Translations under genes and position numbers: made by a program
Notes under the pieces: model-generated
The model's database searches: none
Seen by the model: the letters and a program-made list of their open reading frames with translations, nothing else
Told to the model about the DNA's origin: nothing
Part shown: in pieces, positions 53,373-63,670 of the stretch
Position numbering within the stretch: position 1 is the first letter of the stretch
How the letters are laid out: every line of letters starts with the position of its first letter
Assembly: GCA_028564705.1 (NCBI GenBank)
Contig: JAPXFQ010002620.1
Span: forward strand, 1,550,001 to 1,614,000
Direction of reading: 5' to 3'
Origin: Apricaphanius iberus
Lineage: Eukaryota; Chordata; Actinopteri; Cyprinodontiformes; Aphaniidae
Length of the DNA: 64,000 nt

Positions 53373-53469
53373 CTATTGCTTCTGTTTGTCCCACTGTTCT
53401 GGTGTGAGGGTCTTCTGTTCAAATGCGTGGATTTCCTTCAGCTCCTCTGCCAGACACGTATTCACCATC
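53373..53469 (-). CDS. bola2: bola2 exon 3
   Basis: Encodes MVNTCLAEELKEIHAFEQKT then LTPEQWDKQKQ and a TAG stop. The acceptor on the minus strand is TGTTTGCAG. The conserved HAFEQKTLTP block of the BolA fold lies here. Confidence 0.93.
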
Positions 53470-56400
53470 CTGCAAACACACAGACAGCACACTGACTATC
53501 TGATACGCTCAGAGTGAAATAAGAGGCCAATATGTGTGTTTACAGCAAAGTTCGGCCTTATAAACCTGCAGCTCTGAGTCAAACTTTGAGTTTTCCCTCT
53601 GCTTGACAAATGGTTCTCTGTAGAGTTATAATCTGCAACATAACAAAAGCTGCAGAGCATCTGCCAACTGAAATCATAGATCTACAACTCAGCTTATTTA
53701 TATAGCGCCATTTCACATGTCATCCCGAGGCACTTCACAAGAAAGTCAACACAACAGATTGCATGGAGTCATTGACTAAACACTGTATGTACACACCAAA
53801 AGCAAATTAAGTAAGCGGCGAGTCAGGAGTCCACATTATGTTAATGGAGGAGCGCGTTGAAGCGTGGCAGGGAGTCCCGCTTCAAATCAGAAGCAGATCA
53901 GGGTTGCGAAAAAGCTTTTCTGCCTGATTCGCGCGGAGCATTTGTACGAATGAGGCGTTTGCAGCGCGTCAAAAAGTCTGCTCAAGTTGAAAATCTCTGA
54001 ACTGCAGCTTCAATTCGCGCCGCGTCAACCAATCAGGGGACAGAGTTTCAGTGAGTCTGTGACTGTCATGGAGTCACAGCCTCAACAGGACATAGAGGAA
54101 ATACTGATAAACATCGTGGCTAATCACCCCGAGCTACATGACACAAGCAGTTTTCATTACAGAAACAGGAAAAAAATTGATATTATAAATAGGTTAAACT
54201 ATTTAGACAGGAATGCTCTTAAGAGGTTTGTCGGTGGCTCTTAAAAGAGCCGTTGTTGCTGTAAAAGCATCTCTAGGCTTAGAAGTCAGCCTTGAACCCT
54301 AACCCTCATCTGGTTTCCTGGTAGCAGCTCCCGCACCACGTCCCACGCTGCTCAAATATTATAAACTTTTATGAACCGCAGACAGATGGACAGCTGCTCA
54401 GAAATATATTTGGTGTGTCGGCAGGCGAAGCTTGGACCTTAACGGCACAAACTGGGCGAGCAGGTCATGTTCTCCAGGCGGCGAGGAGCCGGTGTTTATG
54501 AGAGGCTCGCTGCTGTTTATGGATCCCTCCGCCGTAGCTAGACTTTATCTGTAGCTCACCAAACCCCCAGTGCAGTGGTCCCAGCTCTACTGGAGGTTAG
54601 GCCGAACACGTAATCCACTCTGTCCTCCGTCCGATCGGAGACCATAATCCATTATCCACCGCCAGCTGCACTGTAGCCCCAGCTCCACTGAAGGCCAGTT
54701 CGCGCGAGAAAATCCCATATTTGAAGCGCGACCAGTTCGCTTTGTACACGCTTCAAGGTGCGAATGTTCAAGCATCCAGCTGGGGGAATGTGGCGCGTTT
54801 TGACGCCATTGGTGTGGACACAGTCCTCTTGCCCTCTGATAAACTCACTTCTACTCCAGTCCAGCCTTTTTCCATCATGTAAACCAGTGGTTCCCCACCT
54901 GGGGTCGCTAGAGATCCCAGTTGGTCTGCACTGTTTTATCTATACTGAGGTTATCAAAATTATATTTGTACGTATTACAAATATTTAGTGAAAAACAAAA
55001 TATACATATCTATCTTTGCAAATAAAAGTTTGTAATTCATCACTTAAATTATGCAGGTAGGGGTTGGGAAGTTGCTCTTCAAGAAAAAATGTTAGAAACA
55101 ACTGATGTAAACCTCACCTCCATGCACCGCGTCTGTTGCTCTGGATGAATGAGCTCAGGTATTAAAACCCATCAACCTGTTCCAGTGTTTTGGTCCTCCT
55201 TCTACTTTTTTTTATAACTAAAGATTACAGTTGTCAAAATATTTGATACCTAGATAGTAATCCATATTAAAATTGGTATCTAAATGAAGTATGGTGACAA
55301 CACTACTAAACATGTTATTTGCCTTTGGAATGACTAAAAGAGGATTCTAAAACAATCAGTTTAAGTCCAACAGAGACTGAAACTAAAAACCTTGCTGAGA
55401 AAAGAAATGACCAAAGCTAACAATGTTCCACTCAGAGATGTCTGGGATGTTGCTATGGAGAGAGACACTTAAAATGTGAGCTTTTATACCTCTAATATGC
55501 CAAAACTATGTTTATTAGTTATCAGTTGGTTCATACACAAACCTTATTATCTGACCATCATGATGCAAATGCAGAAGTAAAGCGATACGTTAGAGTAACA
55601 CGACAGCAGCTCTAATACATCATACCTGTGTCTCTGTAACAATGGTTTCCCCTCAAACTGCGGCGACACCACCAGGACTTTAAAGCTGGCTGCACATCTG
55701 TTGGGGGAGGTATCCTCTACGTCCTGAAAGGCACAACATCAACACTGACCTCACTAAGCATAAAAAAACAGACGTTATGTCAGAATGTGATAAGGAATCT
55801 GTTTACTTGGGACCTCCGCTGGTTACTGTTTATAGAAGCTGCTTATAGAAATGGTCCCTTATAAGCTTAGCTGTACAATACTAACAAATTATCGAAAAAT
55901 GTTTGATGGAAAAGTAAGTGAACCTTTTTTGTTGTTCATATGAATTATTCTGCTCAACAAATCTGAAGTGTTCATATCAAAAAATGAAGAAAGAAACTGT
56001 ACAAAGGGCCCCATACAAGGGGACATTGAGGATATCAGCTGTTATCACCTGAGTTGCAGCCCTAAGTGAACAATCCATTTGCAGAAAGTAGTTCTGTTGC
56101 TCTCCTTACTACTTTATACAGCATATTCATTTTAACATCACTGCTCCACATTAGAGATTTTAGAATCAGACAGAATAGGTTTGTAATGGCTACCATAAAG
56201 GAACTCATTGATTATGTTGGACTGGTTTGTTTTACTGGTAATTTGAGCTTCAATTCACCAAAACAAGAGCTCTGTTCAGATGACACACTGACACAGAGAA
56301 GAGTTAAGTTGCACTCTGCCAGGCTGCATATCAACAATTCTAATACAATTTACCAGTCTTCCTGTATCCTGTAAAACTGGAAACTGTTTATCCAACCAAT

Positions 56401-56889
56401 AAGCTACACTTTCACTAAAAAGGACCACAAAATGTGAATCTGAGGGTTTAATGAACGAGGGGAATCAAAGGCATGGATGGAGGGATGAATCATCTGGGGA
56501 GATATGTGAATGAAAGCTTGAGTGAACTCTGAGCGTGGGGTGCCGTCTTCAGGGGGAAGGAAAAACAGCCAGATGGGAAAAAGAATACTACTTAAAATAA
56601 ACCGCAAGTTAAAGAGGAAGGCCATGGCTAAATGTTTATTCTAGGTAGTGTGATTTAGCCAAAATCCCCATTAACGTCAAAAGAGAAAGAACCAAAAGGT
56701 TGTAGTGGCCCAGTTAAAGCCAGATCGCAATCTGACTGGGTAACATAATATTCTGAATGATCAGTGATTGTACTAGCAGGCTAGCCAGACGGTTAGCAAC
56801 CAGAGAACCAGCCCGTAGACACCTACCACATGTACTGCCCCAAGCTCCTTAGTTAGCTTCTCCCGGATGTGTTCTGCTGATACTGCCAT
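53373..56889 (-). CDS. bola2: BolA-like protein 2
   Basis: A cytosolic and nuclear partner of monothiol glutaredoxin 3. The BOLA2-GLRX3 complex carries [2Fe-2S] clusters to the iron-sulfur assembly machinery. The exons are 56889-56827, 55723-55626 and 53469-53373, joined in phases 0 and 2, giving 85 residues against 86 in human. The sequence shows AEHIREKLTKELGAVHVDVE, NRCAASFKVLVVSPQFEGKP, LLQRHRMVNTCLAEELKEIH and AFEQKTLTPEQWDKQKQ. The Cys of NRC and the His of EIHAFEQKTLTP, the cluster-coordinating positions in this family, are present. All splice sites are GT-AG. The second intron has collected a PIF-Harbinger fragment, a SINE tail and a hAT MITE. It is divergent from slx1, whose start is 694 bp away. 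Confidence 0.93.
53695..53765 (-). repeat. SINE/LINE 3' tail copy in bola2 intron 2
   Basis: CAGCTTATTTATATAGCGCC then ATTTCACATGTCATCCCGAG and GCACTTCACAAGAAAGTC, the minus-oriented tail also seen at 19885 and 39655. Confidence 0.6.
53812..54840 (+). mobile_element. PIF-Harbinger remnant with MADF-like ORF
   Basis: A GC-richer island in bola2 intron 2 with GAAGCG/GCGCGTC words typical of fish Harbinger elements. The frame 54068-54244 reads MESQPQQDIEEILINIVANH then PELHDTSSFHYRNRKKID, which resembles the start of a MADF DNA-binding domain as found in the second protein of PIF-Harbinger transposons. It stops after 58 codons and is truncated. The terminal repeats could not be fixed. Confidence 0.5.
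54885..55104. mobile_element. 220-bp hAT MITE in bola2 intron 2
   Basis: The left end is CAGTGGTTCCCCACCTGGGG. The right end on the other strand is CAGTTGTTTCTAAC. The exact 8-mer ATGTAAAC lies on both sides (54877-54884 and 55105-55112). The CAGTGGTTCCCAACC-type terminus is classic hAT. Confidence 0.8.
55626..55723 (-). CDS. bola2: bola2 exon 2
   Basis: Encodes DVEDTSPNRCAASFKVLVVS then PQFEGKPLLQRHR, the core beta sheet of the BolA fold with the conserved Cys. The acceptor is TGCCTTTCAG and the donor CACAG|GTATGA. Confidence 0.93.
56827..56889 (-). CDS. bola2: bola2 exon 1
   Basis: ATG at 56889-56887 opens MAVSAEHIREKLTKELGAVH then V, ending at GTG|GTAGGT. It corresponds to the human BOLA2 N-terminus, starting at the same place relative to the first helix. 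Confidence 0.9.
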
Positions 56890-57583
56890 GTCTATTTGAA
56901 AGAACACATGCAGAAATATTCACTGTCGGTTCAAGTACAGTTTAAATGTCTATAAACCCGCTTTAGTCTTCAAACAGGGAAAAATACAGAAAGTAACGCC
57001 CGGATAATTCTAGTTCTCAGCAGTTTACAAGACTTTACTGTAGAAGCTTTCTAACTTGCACTTGGCCAGTCGCTTACGTCAATAGGGTCCGAAAAACAAA
57101 ATATCCAATTGAATTTCAACTGTGAGAATTATAGCCAATTAGAGGCCGTCTATGCTGTAGGAATAGTTTCAAAACAACGAATCATGATCAAATTAGATGT
57201 CTTCACAGAAAAAGAGAAACGAATATGTTTTAGTTTTTAGTAGAATTATAATTATACTTATATGAATTGATAGCCACACGACTGTATTACTTTTTATTTA
57301 TCAAACATGATACGATATTTTTTTCTGTACATAAACAGGGTTTATTTGTACCGTATTTTGATCAGGCACCTTAACGGTCCACTACGTTATAAGCTAGTCC
57401 TATCGAAACAACGGATACAGAAACTAAACTTAACATTGTAAAAAAAAAAAAACGGCATTAGCTTTGTGATTTCCCCCTAACTTTGTGTAAAGTATTTAAT
57501 AGATTTAACAACGATGGCTATGCCTATTTCCAGTTTACGGTAGTTTCTATCTCATACGGAGGTTAAACGATTTCTTTATTTTC
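56890..57583. promoter_or_regulatory. Shared bola2-slx1 divergent promoter region
   Basis: 694 bp between two start codons facing away from each other. It has no TATA box at an obvious distance, and CCAATT occurs twice near 57102-57135. No transposon is recognisable, in contrast to the flanks. It is not strongly CpG-rich. A bidirectional promoter is inferred from geometry; start sites are not visible. Confidence 0.55.
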
Positions 57584-57759
57584 ATGATGGTAGTGGAGGT
57601 GGAGAGCTTCTTCGGTGTTTACATGCTTTACTGCACCAACCCCAAATTTAAAGGCCGCATCTACATCGGCTTCACGGTGAACCCCGAGCGGCGGATTGGG
57701 CAGCACAACGCCGGGAGGCACAGAGGGGGGGCCAAGAGAACCAGCGGCAGAGGGCCGTG
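57584..57759 (+). CDS. slx1: slx1 exon 1, GIY-YIG nuclease
   Basis: Encodes most of the nuclease domain, from [20 protein letters not shown] to TSGRGP and the first two bases of the Trp codon. The donor is CCGTG|GTAAAC. Confidence 0.93.
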
Positions 57760-60700
57760 GTAAACATGCTGCTCCCATACGGTGGGTAAAAAAGGCTGAG
57801 GACCGTGGATCTAATCGCAACCTGTTCCTCTGTGTTGTTTAGGGAGATGGTGCTCATTATCCACGGCTTCCCCTCAGATATAGCTGCACTGAGGGTGAGT
57901 ATCAGAGACTGAAACACAACATCTCTCCACAGGTCATAGTGAGACATATTGTTGCTCTGACAACTTCTCTTACAACACAACAATATAGCTTTCTCTCAGA
58001 TACCCAGCATGTTCATCTTATATTATCCTATCCCAGTCACTCTACTGTGTTTATGTAAAGTTTGCAGCTTGCAGGGTTGACACGTTCTAGACAAGCATTT
58101 ATTCCCTCAGTGGTGTTGGTATTACTCATTGTACAAACGCTTTTTGTGTGCTTGTTTTTTTCAAATTTTAAGAATTGGTTCGATTCTGATTCTCAAGACA
58201 TAGAATCGATTATCACGATCCGATCCAATTTCATCCAGTTCGAGATCGATGGATAGATATGGGTCAGTGCTATTAATTTTTTTTTTTTTTAAACTGTTAT
58301 CTTAATTACGTCTGTGATTTAATGACTTAACACTGGATGAGGAAGGAGAAAGTTGCTTGAGAGGATAGGATTTGGGAGAACTACTGCCCCCTCAGGTTAG
58401 GCGCATCTATGAATGTGCTTAAAAACACACCTGTCCGTCCGTTTATGTGTGGATGGAGAATTAAAAAAAATTGAAAAACGAGGAAAATATTTGTTTAAAA
58501 GAAACATGGCTACATGTGTACATGGCATCAGGTGTAGTGGACCCAAGGGCGTCAGTTTGTTTTTAAAATAGCTGGGGACATAATTATAAACTTGGATACG
58601 GTTTGAGGATTGCTGGGGACACCTATTAAATATTTATTTAACCTCTAAATGTCTGTTTCATTACAATATATACTGCAGTGTATAGACGTGTTGAAAATCA
58701 CATCTTTATTAAATCAATACAAGTTAAAAGCCATAGGTTTACCTGTTTTCCTTTTTAAATGTCACCAACATTAAGCTGTTGGTCAGAAAGAATGGTTAAA
58801 ATCCACAACTTAGCACAAAGAACAATGTTGGATATAATATGTACTCGCACCAGAAGAATACTCAACAATAAAATGTGATCCTTTTGCAACCCAGCACTGT
58901 TCTGTGAGGAGAAACTTCAAATTTAACTTACAGCTGACAGTCCTGCAATAGGGCAGGTACCTGTGGGTGATTCGCATAAAGTTGTTTAAGGAGGGAAAAA
59001 AAAATAAGTAATTTCACGGCTCTGGGAAGAAGTTTATTTAATGCGAACGGACTGGGATTGAGACAATATTGTTCTTGTAATGTTTTGTTTAAGAGTCCCA
59101 AAAAGGAAAATGTTCATATGTTGTTTTGGTGCAGGGAGCAGGAGGGAATTTATTCCGAAGCTGTCGCTATCCATCCATCCGGCGTTTCCAGCAATTCAGG
59201 AATGAAAAATCTAGGTAAAGCCTGGGACTGTGGACAGTGTTTTGTTTCTGCACAGTGATTTCTGCACAATATAAATTTCAGCTGCAGTATCCAAATAATG
59301 AAAGACTAATAATTCACTGCACTATAATTTCCTTTCAGTACTTTATTTCAAGTTATTTTTATTTATGATTTTTTTTCTCCAACTTTGATGGAAACGTTGT
59401 CCACTCCCTGGTTCTCCGTTCCTGCGTCACAGAAGGGTCTCTTGCAGCTGGAGATGGCGAGAATTTTTCGCCTTCAGCGCATAGTTTTCTGGCACCGTAT
59501 GTCAGCATATCTTTGGGAGTCTTAAACAAGCAAAATAATAACACGAATATTTGGTTTCTGGCAGCCCACCCGCGGTAAAGCAACCAGACCTAATAAATTT
59601 CATTTACAATTGTCCCTCATTTACTGCGGGGATTACGTTCTAAAAATAAACCACAATTTTTACAATTATTATGTTTTAAAGCTTTAAACCCCCTTGCCAC
59701 CCACTTTTTACATTTCTCCTAGATATACATTAACATTTACTCACATTTCTCAATAGTTTTAATAACTCAAACCTTCGTAGATTTAAAACATAAAAGCATT
59801 TATATTCCACAGTCTCTCCGCCCGTGCGATGCTCAGGTGCGTCTTTCTCCACTGAAGGTCTCGGGGCAGGTGTCGTTTCCTAGTGAATAACATAGTTATG
59901 GGCAGTTGTTTGTACAGTTTTTTTCTTCTGGATTAGAAGATTATCCTAACCAGGCATGATAAATTTGGCAAGCACAGGAGACATAACAGCCTCCTTTAGG
60001 ACGCAGAACACAATGCGCATTAGTACGTTGTAAAGAAAGCACTGAAATTCTGCTATTAAAAAATCCACGAAGCAGCAAAGGATGGACCTTCGTTATAGCA
60101 AGGGAACTTTATAACTGTATTTTTTCTGTCTTGAAACAGGTACCAGTGGCATTGTTGGACTCTGCCCTGTAACTGACTACCAATCTTTTAAAACATGTCA
60201 TATCACCTGCAAAGAATGCTGTTACATATGAACAGAGAGATAAATGACTGCATAAAAAAGTAGAATGGAGTGATTTAAATAATATTCTGTTCAGATATTG
60301 ATGCAGAAACTTTTCTAGGAGCACAAGTGGCTGTTAGATCAGTGCTGGTAAATAATTTCCGCATCAGGTTTTGGTGGGGACAAAATGATGCCTATGGGTA
60401 GACCTGTAGCCTGGTAAGAAGATGGGTGGGCATGGTCTGCAAAAGCTAAATTCCACAAGAACCCTCTAAACAGCTCATTCTGAAAGGGGCTGAAATGATC
60501 AAGAATTGAGCTGCTGAGATCGCTTTACGTGAGAGGGAATTTGTGATAAGAACTTCATAAACAAGTTTTGTACATAGCATCGACTTACTATAAGTAGTTT
60601 GAAAAGGGGGTTAATATGTCTTCTTTGAACTCAACTTTTAAGCATAATTTATACATTTTTAATAGCTTTCCAGAAAGTTTTGTTCTTAAGTGAACGGATT

Positions 60701-61973
60701 CTATGCGTGAACTGAAGGTCAATAATCCATACCAGTAAAATACGTTGTTTTAATCCACAGGTGCAGAAAAGTCACAGTTGCACCATAGCATGTATATGGT
60801 GTGTTAGGCACTGTAAAAAAAAACTGTATGCCTCTCCATTCAACTAACAAGCCCCAGGTGAACAGAAAGGGTGGGTTTAAACTCAATTACAAACAGTGCC
60901 CTCTACTGGCGTGAAAACCAAAGATATACACAGAATGTTAAACCAAAACAGCAAACACAGTCACTTGGCCCATACAGTTAGCCTACTGTAACCATTCCAC
61001 ATTGTTATGGGTAGGGATGTGTGTTTGTAGTCAAAATCCTGTTGGAACAGCCGATCATATTCCTATATTAGGTCAATTAGAACACTCTGAGGTAGACCTC
61101 CATCCTTATGGTGCCTACCATTTAATGGCAACTCTTTCTAGAATGTTTGGAAGAAAAAAATTATTTGTGTGATAAGCTTTTTTTTAAAGAACGAAATGGT
61201 GTCATCTGTTTTTCTCTTCCAGTTTGAGTGGGCGTGGCAGCACCCTCACTCTTCCAGGCGGCTTTCCCACGTCTCCCGACGTTCCAAAAAAGAGACAAGC
61301 CTGCAGTTCCACTGGCGCGTTGTCTCCAACATGCTAAGAGTGGCGCCTTGGAACAGGCTGCCTCTGACGGCTCGCTGGCTCAGACAGGAGTACAGAATGG
61401 ACTTTGACCCCAGCCTGCAGCCTCCCCTGCACATTCCCATCGCCTTTGGCAGCGTTAGGGCCAAAAAGATGCCACCGCTGCCCTCCACAGGTGAAGATAA
61501 AGAGGTGATGTCTGTGTGTTTTCTGTGCAAGGGGATAACAAAGGTAAATGTTGTAAAGAAATGTGTTCAGCAAACAATCTATCCACGTCTGTCTGGTTTG
61601 GTCCATTTCCACTTCCCTCCTCCTCTTCCTCAGGGGTCAGAGAAGCTGAGCTGTTTCCACCCATCATGTGGGATGATCAGTCATTTAATCTGCCTGGCCA
61701 GATATTTCCTTAGGTCGCAGCCATCCCACCTCCTGCCGGTAGAGGGAGAGTGTCCTTCCTGCCGGCGCTCGGTGCTGTGGGGGAGTCTCGTTCGTCATAA
61801 ACACGGCTGCCTTGGAGACCTCGAGGAGATCCTTCCATCTGTATCGCAGGTCAGATTAGTGCTTCAGAAAAAAAACAAAAAAAAAACAGGGGCTGCTTGT
61901 TTATTAGAGCTTAATCTCTAATTTAGGTTTGTCCCTCCTACAGAGCCACTGGGCAGATGAACTGCAGATGTGA
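57584..61973 (+). CDS. slx1: Structure-specific endonuclease subunit SLX1
   Basis: The catalytic subunit that pairs with SLX4 to cut Holliday junctions, flaps and replication forks in the nucleus. The exons are 57584-57759, 57843-57894, 61223-61543, 61634-61849 and 61944-61973, all GT-AG, giving 264 residues (275 in human SLX1A). Residues about 10-80 form the GIY-YIG nuclease: [37 protein letters not shown] then EMVLIIHGF, with the catalytic Arg and Glu present. The central part ([23 protein letters not shown]) is the linker typical of SLX1. The C-terminal zinc-binding finger runs from CFLCKG through [20 protein letters not shown] to CPSC. The C-terminal SHWADEL matches the conserved tail. 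ATG codons at 57584 and 57587 are adjacent; the first was chosen. Confidence 0.95.
57843..57894 (+). CDS. slx1: slx1 exon 2
   Basis: A 52-bp exon completing the Trp codon and encoding [17 protein letters not shown], including the metal-binding catalytic Glu of GIY-YIG nucleases. It is bounded by TTTAG and AGG|GTGAGT. The intron before it is only 83 bp. Confidence 0.93.
57895..61222. other. slx1 intron 2
   Basis: 3.3 kb, AT-rich. A T run lies at 58278-58290 and there are several poly-A/T tracts. A GCCCTCTACTGGCGTG word near 60897 resembles the conserved core of fish short repeats. No element with paired ends was identified. Confidence 0.4.
61223..61543 (+). CDS. slx1: slx1 exon 3
   Basis: 107 codons from [20 protein letters not shown] to [10 protein letters not shown]. 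It contains the SLX1 linker and the first Cys pair of the zinc finger. A weaker alternative donor CACAG|GTGAAG occurs at 61488. The adopted donor AAAG|GTAAAT keeps the Cys pair. Confidence 0.92.
61634..61849 (+). CDS. slx1: slx1 exon 4, zinc finger
   Basis: 72 codons. [20 protein letters not shown] and [16 protein letters not shown] provide the remaining Cys/His ligands of the RING/PHD-like finger that binds SLX4. It ends CGCAG|GTCAGA. Confidence 0.93.
61944..61973 (+). CDS. slx1: slx1 exon 5
   Basis: A short terminal exon after CCTACAG encoding SHWADELQM and a TGA stop. It resembles the HWTDLL tail of mammalian SLX1, which supports the exon despite its size. Confidence 0.85.
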   Translation, partial: SHWADELQM

Positions 61974-62103
61974 AGAACAGAAAACTGCAATAGAGACGAT
62001 TCAAGTGAATGGCTGTCGTATCAAAAGTGTACATAAACTTTAGTATTTCATCATGAAGTGCCCCTTTAAACTATATACAGTTAAAAATCATGAAGTATTT
62101 CTG

Positions 62104-62109
62104 AATAAA
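62104..62109 (+). terminator. Candidate slx1 polyadenylation signal
   Basis: AATAAA 131 nt after the slx1 stop codon. Confidence 0.6.
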
Positions 62110-62616
62110 AGATTAAAGAAAAAACTGCTTTCATCTCAATAGAATGGATTCTGCATCATATCTCTTAACACGTATTTTGTATCGATAATGTAAAAGAAAT
62201 TTTATTTTATTTATATTTTAATTTGCTTTTATGAATTTCTTTTTCTAATTTCTGCTTTTATATTTAATAAAAACCAAAAGTTTTAAAACATGTGCTCTTT
62301 GGACTAAAACAGTTAATAAAATCCAATGAAGCCTAAACTATAAAGAGCTGGAAAAGCTCCTTAGTGGAGGACTTCAGATCTCCACCTGGCTTCTTCACAG
62401 TGAATGGTTGGTTAAATGTGAGGTTGATGGTTTGATCAGAGCTTTGTCGGCTCTATTAGAGGTCTGTGACAGGGAAGCTCCTCTATAGGGAAGCCTCTAT
62501 AACTGCATTTTCATAAAAAATAAAAGTTTAACATAGATTCATTACACATTTAGTGAGATATTTCAATCTGGACCTTATTTTTTAGCAAATATTACGTTCA
62601 GTTACTCACCCAGAAA
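62110..62616. other. slx1 downstream spacer
   Basis: AT-rich and noncoding. Nothing recognised. Confidence 0.35.
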
Positions 62617-63183
62617 AGTTTGAAGCCTTTAAGGAGAAGTTTATATCCAGTCGCGATCCGTGTATATCCACATAATGTGTGTCAACCAGGGGATCTGTCG
62701 CTTGTAATAAGGCTTATCTGCCCCAAAACTCCTTCATTTATCCAGCAGGACTCCTCTACAAGTTCAGAACATCCTGGGAGTGCTTATTTGATCAGTTTCA
62801 GGACTACCACATGATCCATCCCAGTTCAGTTGTAGTCTGAGCAGGACTTTCACTCTGTCTTCATTGACATGGTTCATGTTTACATGTTTCCAAATTGCAC
62901 TAAACGATTGACCAATAGGACTAAGCTCAGCTTCAAAAGGCTCCCTTTCCACAACCTATGCAGACTACAGCTGTATTGGCGGACGGCTGCTACATCATTG
63001 AAATCCCAGGTTGGTGGAAGTTGGAATAGGTTACATAAAAATCGTGTAAAAACACCAGAAGATAATACCTTAGAAAAAAATGAAGGAGTTCTGGGGCAGA
63101 TAATGCCGTATTACAGGCCGCATATCTGCCCTGATTGAGTCCTTTATACGCTGAAACTCCTCCAGAAGGGCTCCAAGTGGATT
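62617..63183. mobile_element. Inverted-repeat element, about 110-125-bp arms
   Basis: The left arm (62617-62742) contains GAAGCCTTTAAGGAGAAGTT, then TTGTAATAAGGCTTATCTGC and CCCAAAACTCCTTCATTT. The right arm on the other strand (63183-63075) contains GAGCCCTTCTGGAGGAGTTT, CTGTAATACGGCATTATCTG and CCCCAGAACTCCTTCATTT. The loop is about 330 bp. It could be a DNA-transposon foldback or an inverted duplication of an unknown exon. Confidence 0.6.
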
Positions 63184-63511
63184 CAAACTTGTCTGGGTAA
63201 GTAAATTAACATAATTCAATTCAAAAGTAAATATAAATAAAATATTTTTTGTTTGTAACTAAAAATAAGTACCAATTGAAAAAATAACTTTCCCTTTAAC
63301 TTTGATGGTCATTATTTAAAGCTAGTTAAAAAGCCTTATTTCAGTATGTCTGAAAACTAGAAAATGAGTTAAAACCAAAAATAAAGGAAATGTAATTGAG
63401 AAATGTTATGTTGTAGCCACTTTCTGACCAACACAATCATAGGAAAGACTGCAACTCAACCGTTTCCCACCAGACTGTCATTAGCAGCCCCTAAAAGGAA
63501 GGGAAGTCACA

Positions 63512-63670
63512 AACGGAGGTGGGTTGAATACCCTAAATTTTACTCAAGTAAGAGTAGCACTAATTCAACATATTACTACTCAAGTAAAAATAATAAGTAG
63601 CTACCCAAAAATGTACTTAAGAGGAAAATAGTATTTGATAAACAGACAGTAACATCTGATCTAATATTTC
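63512..63670 (+). repeat. Dispersed repeat with TACTCAAGTAA motifs, copy 3
   Basis: Starts CGGAGGTGGGTTGAATACCC and contains TTTACTCAAGTAAGAGTAGC and TACTCAAGTAAAAATAATAAG. It is collinear with 30168-30335 and with the minus strand of 1865-2035. Confidence 0.65.

Noticed and set aside
61246..61667. Three minus-strand frames of 70-94 codons
   Set aside because: They are antisense shadows of slx1 exons 3 and 4.
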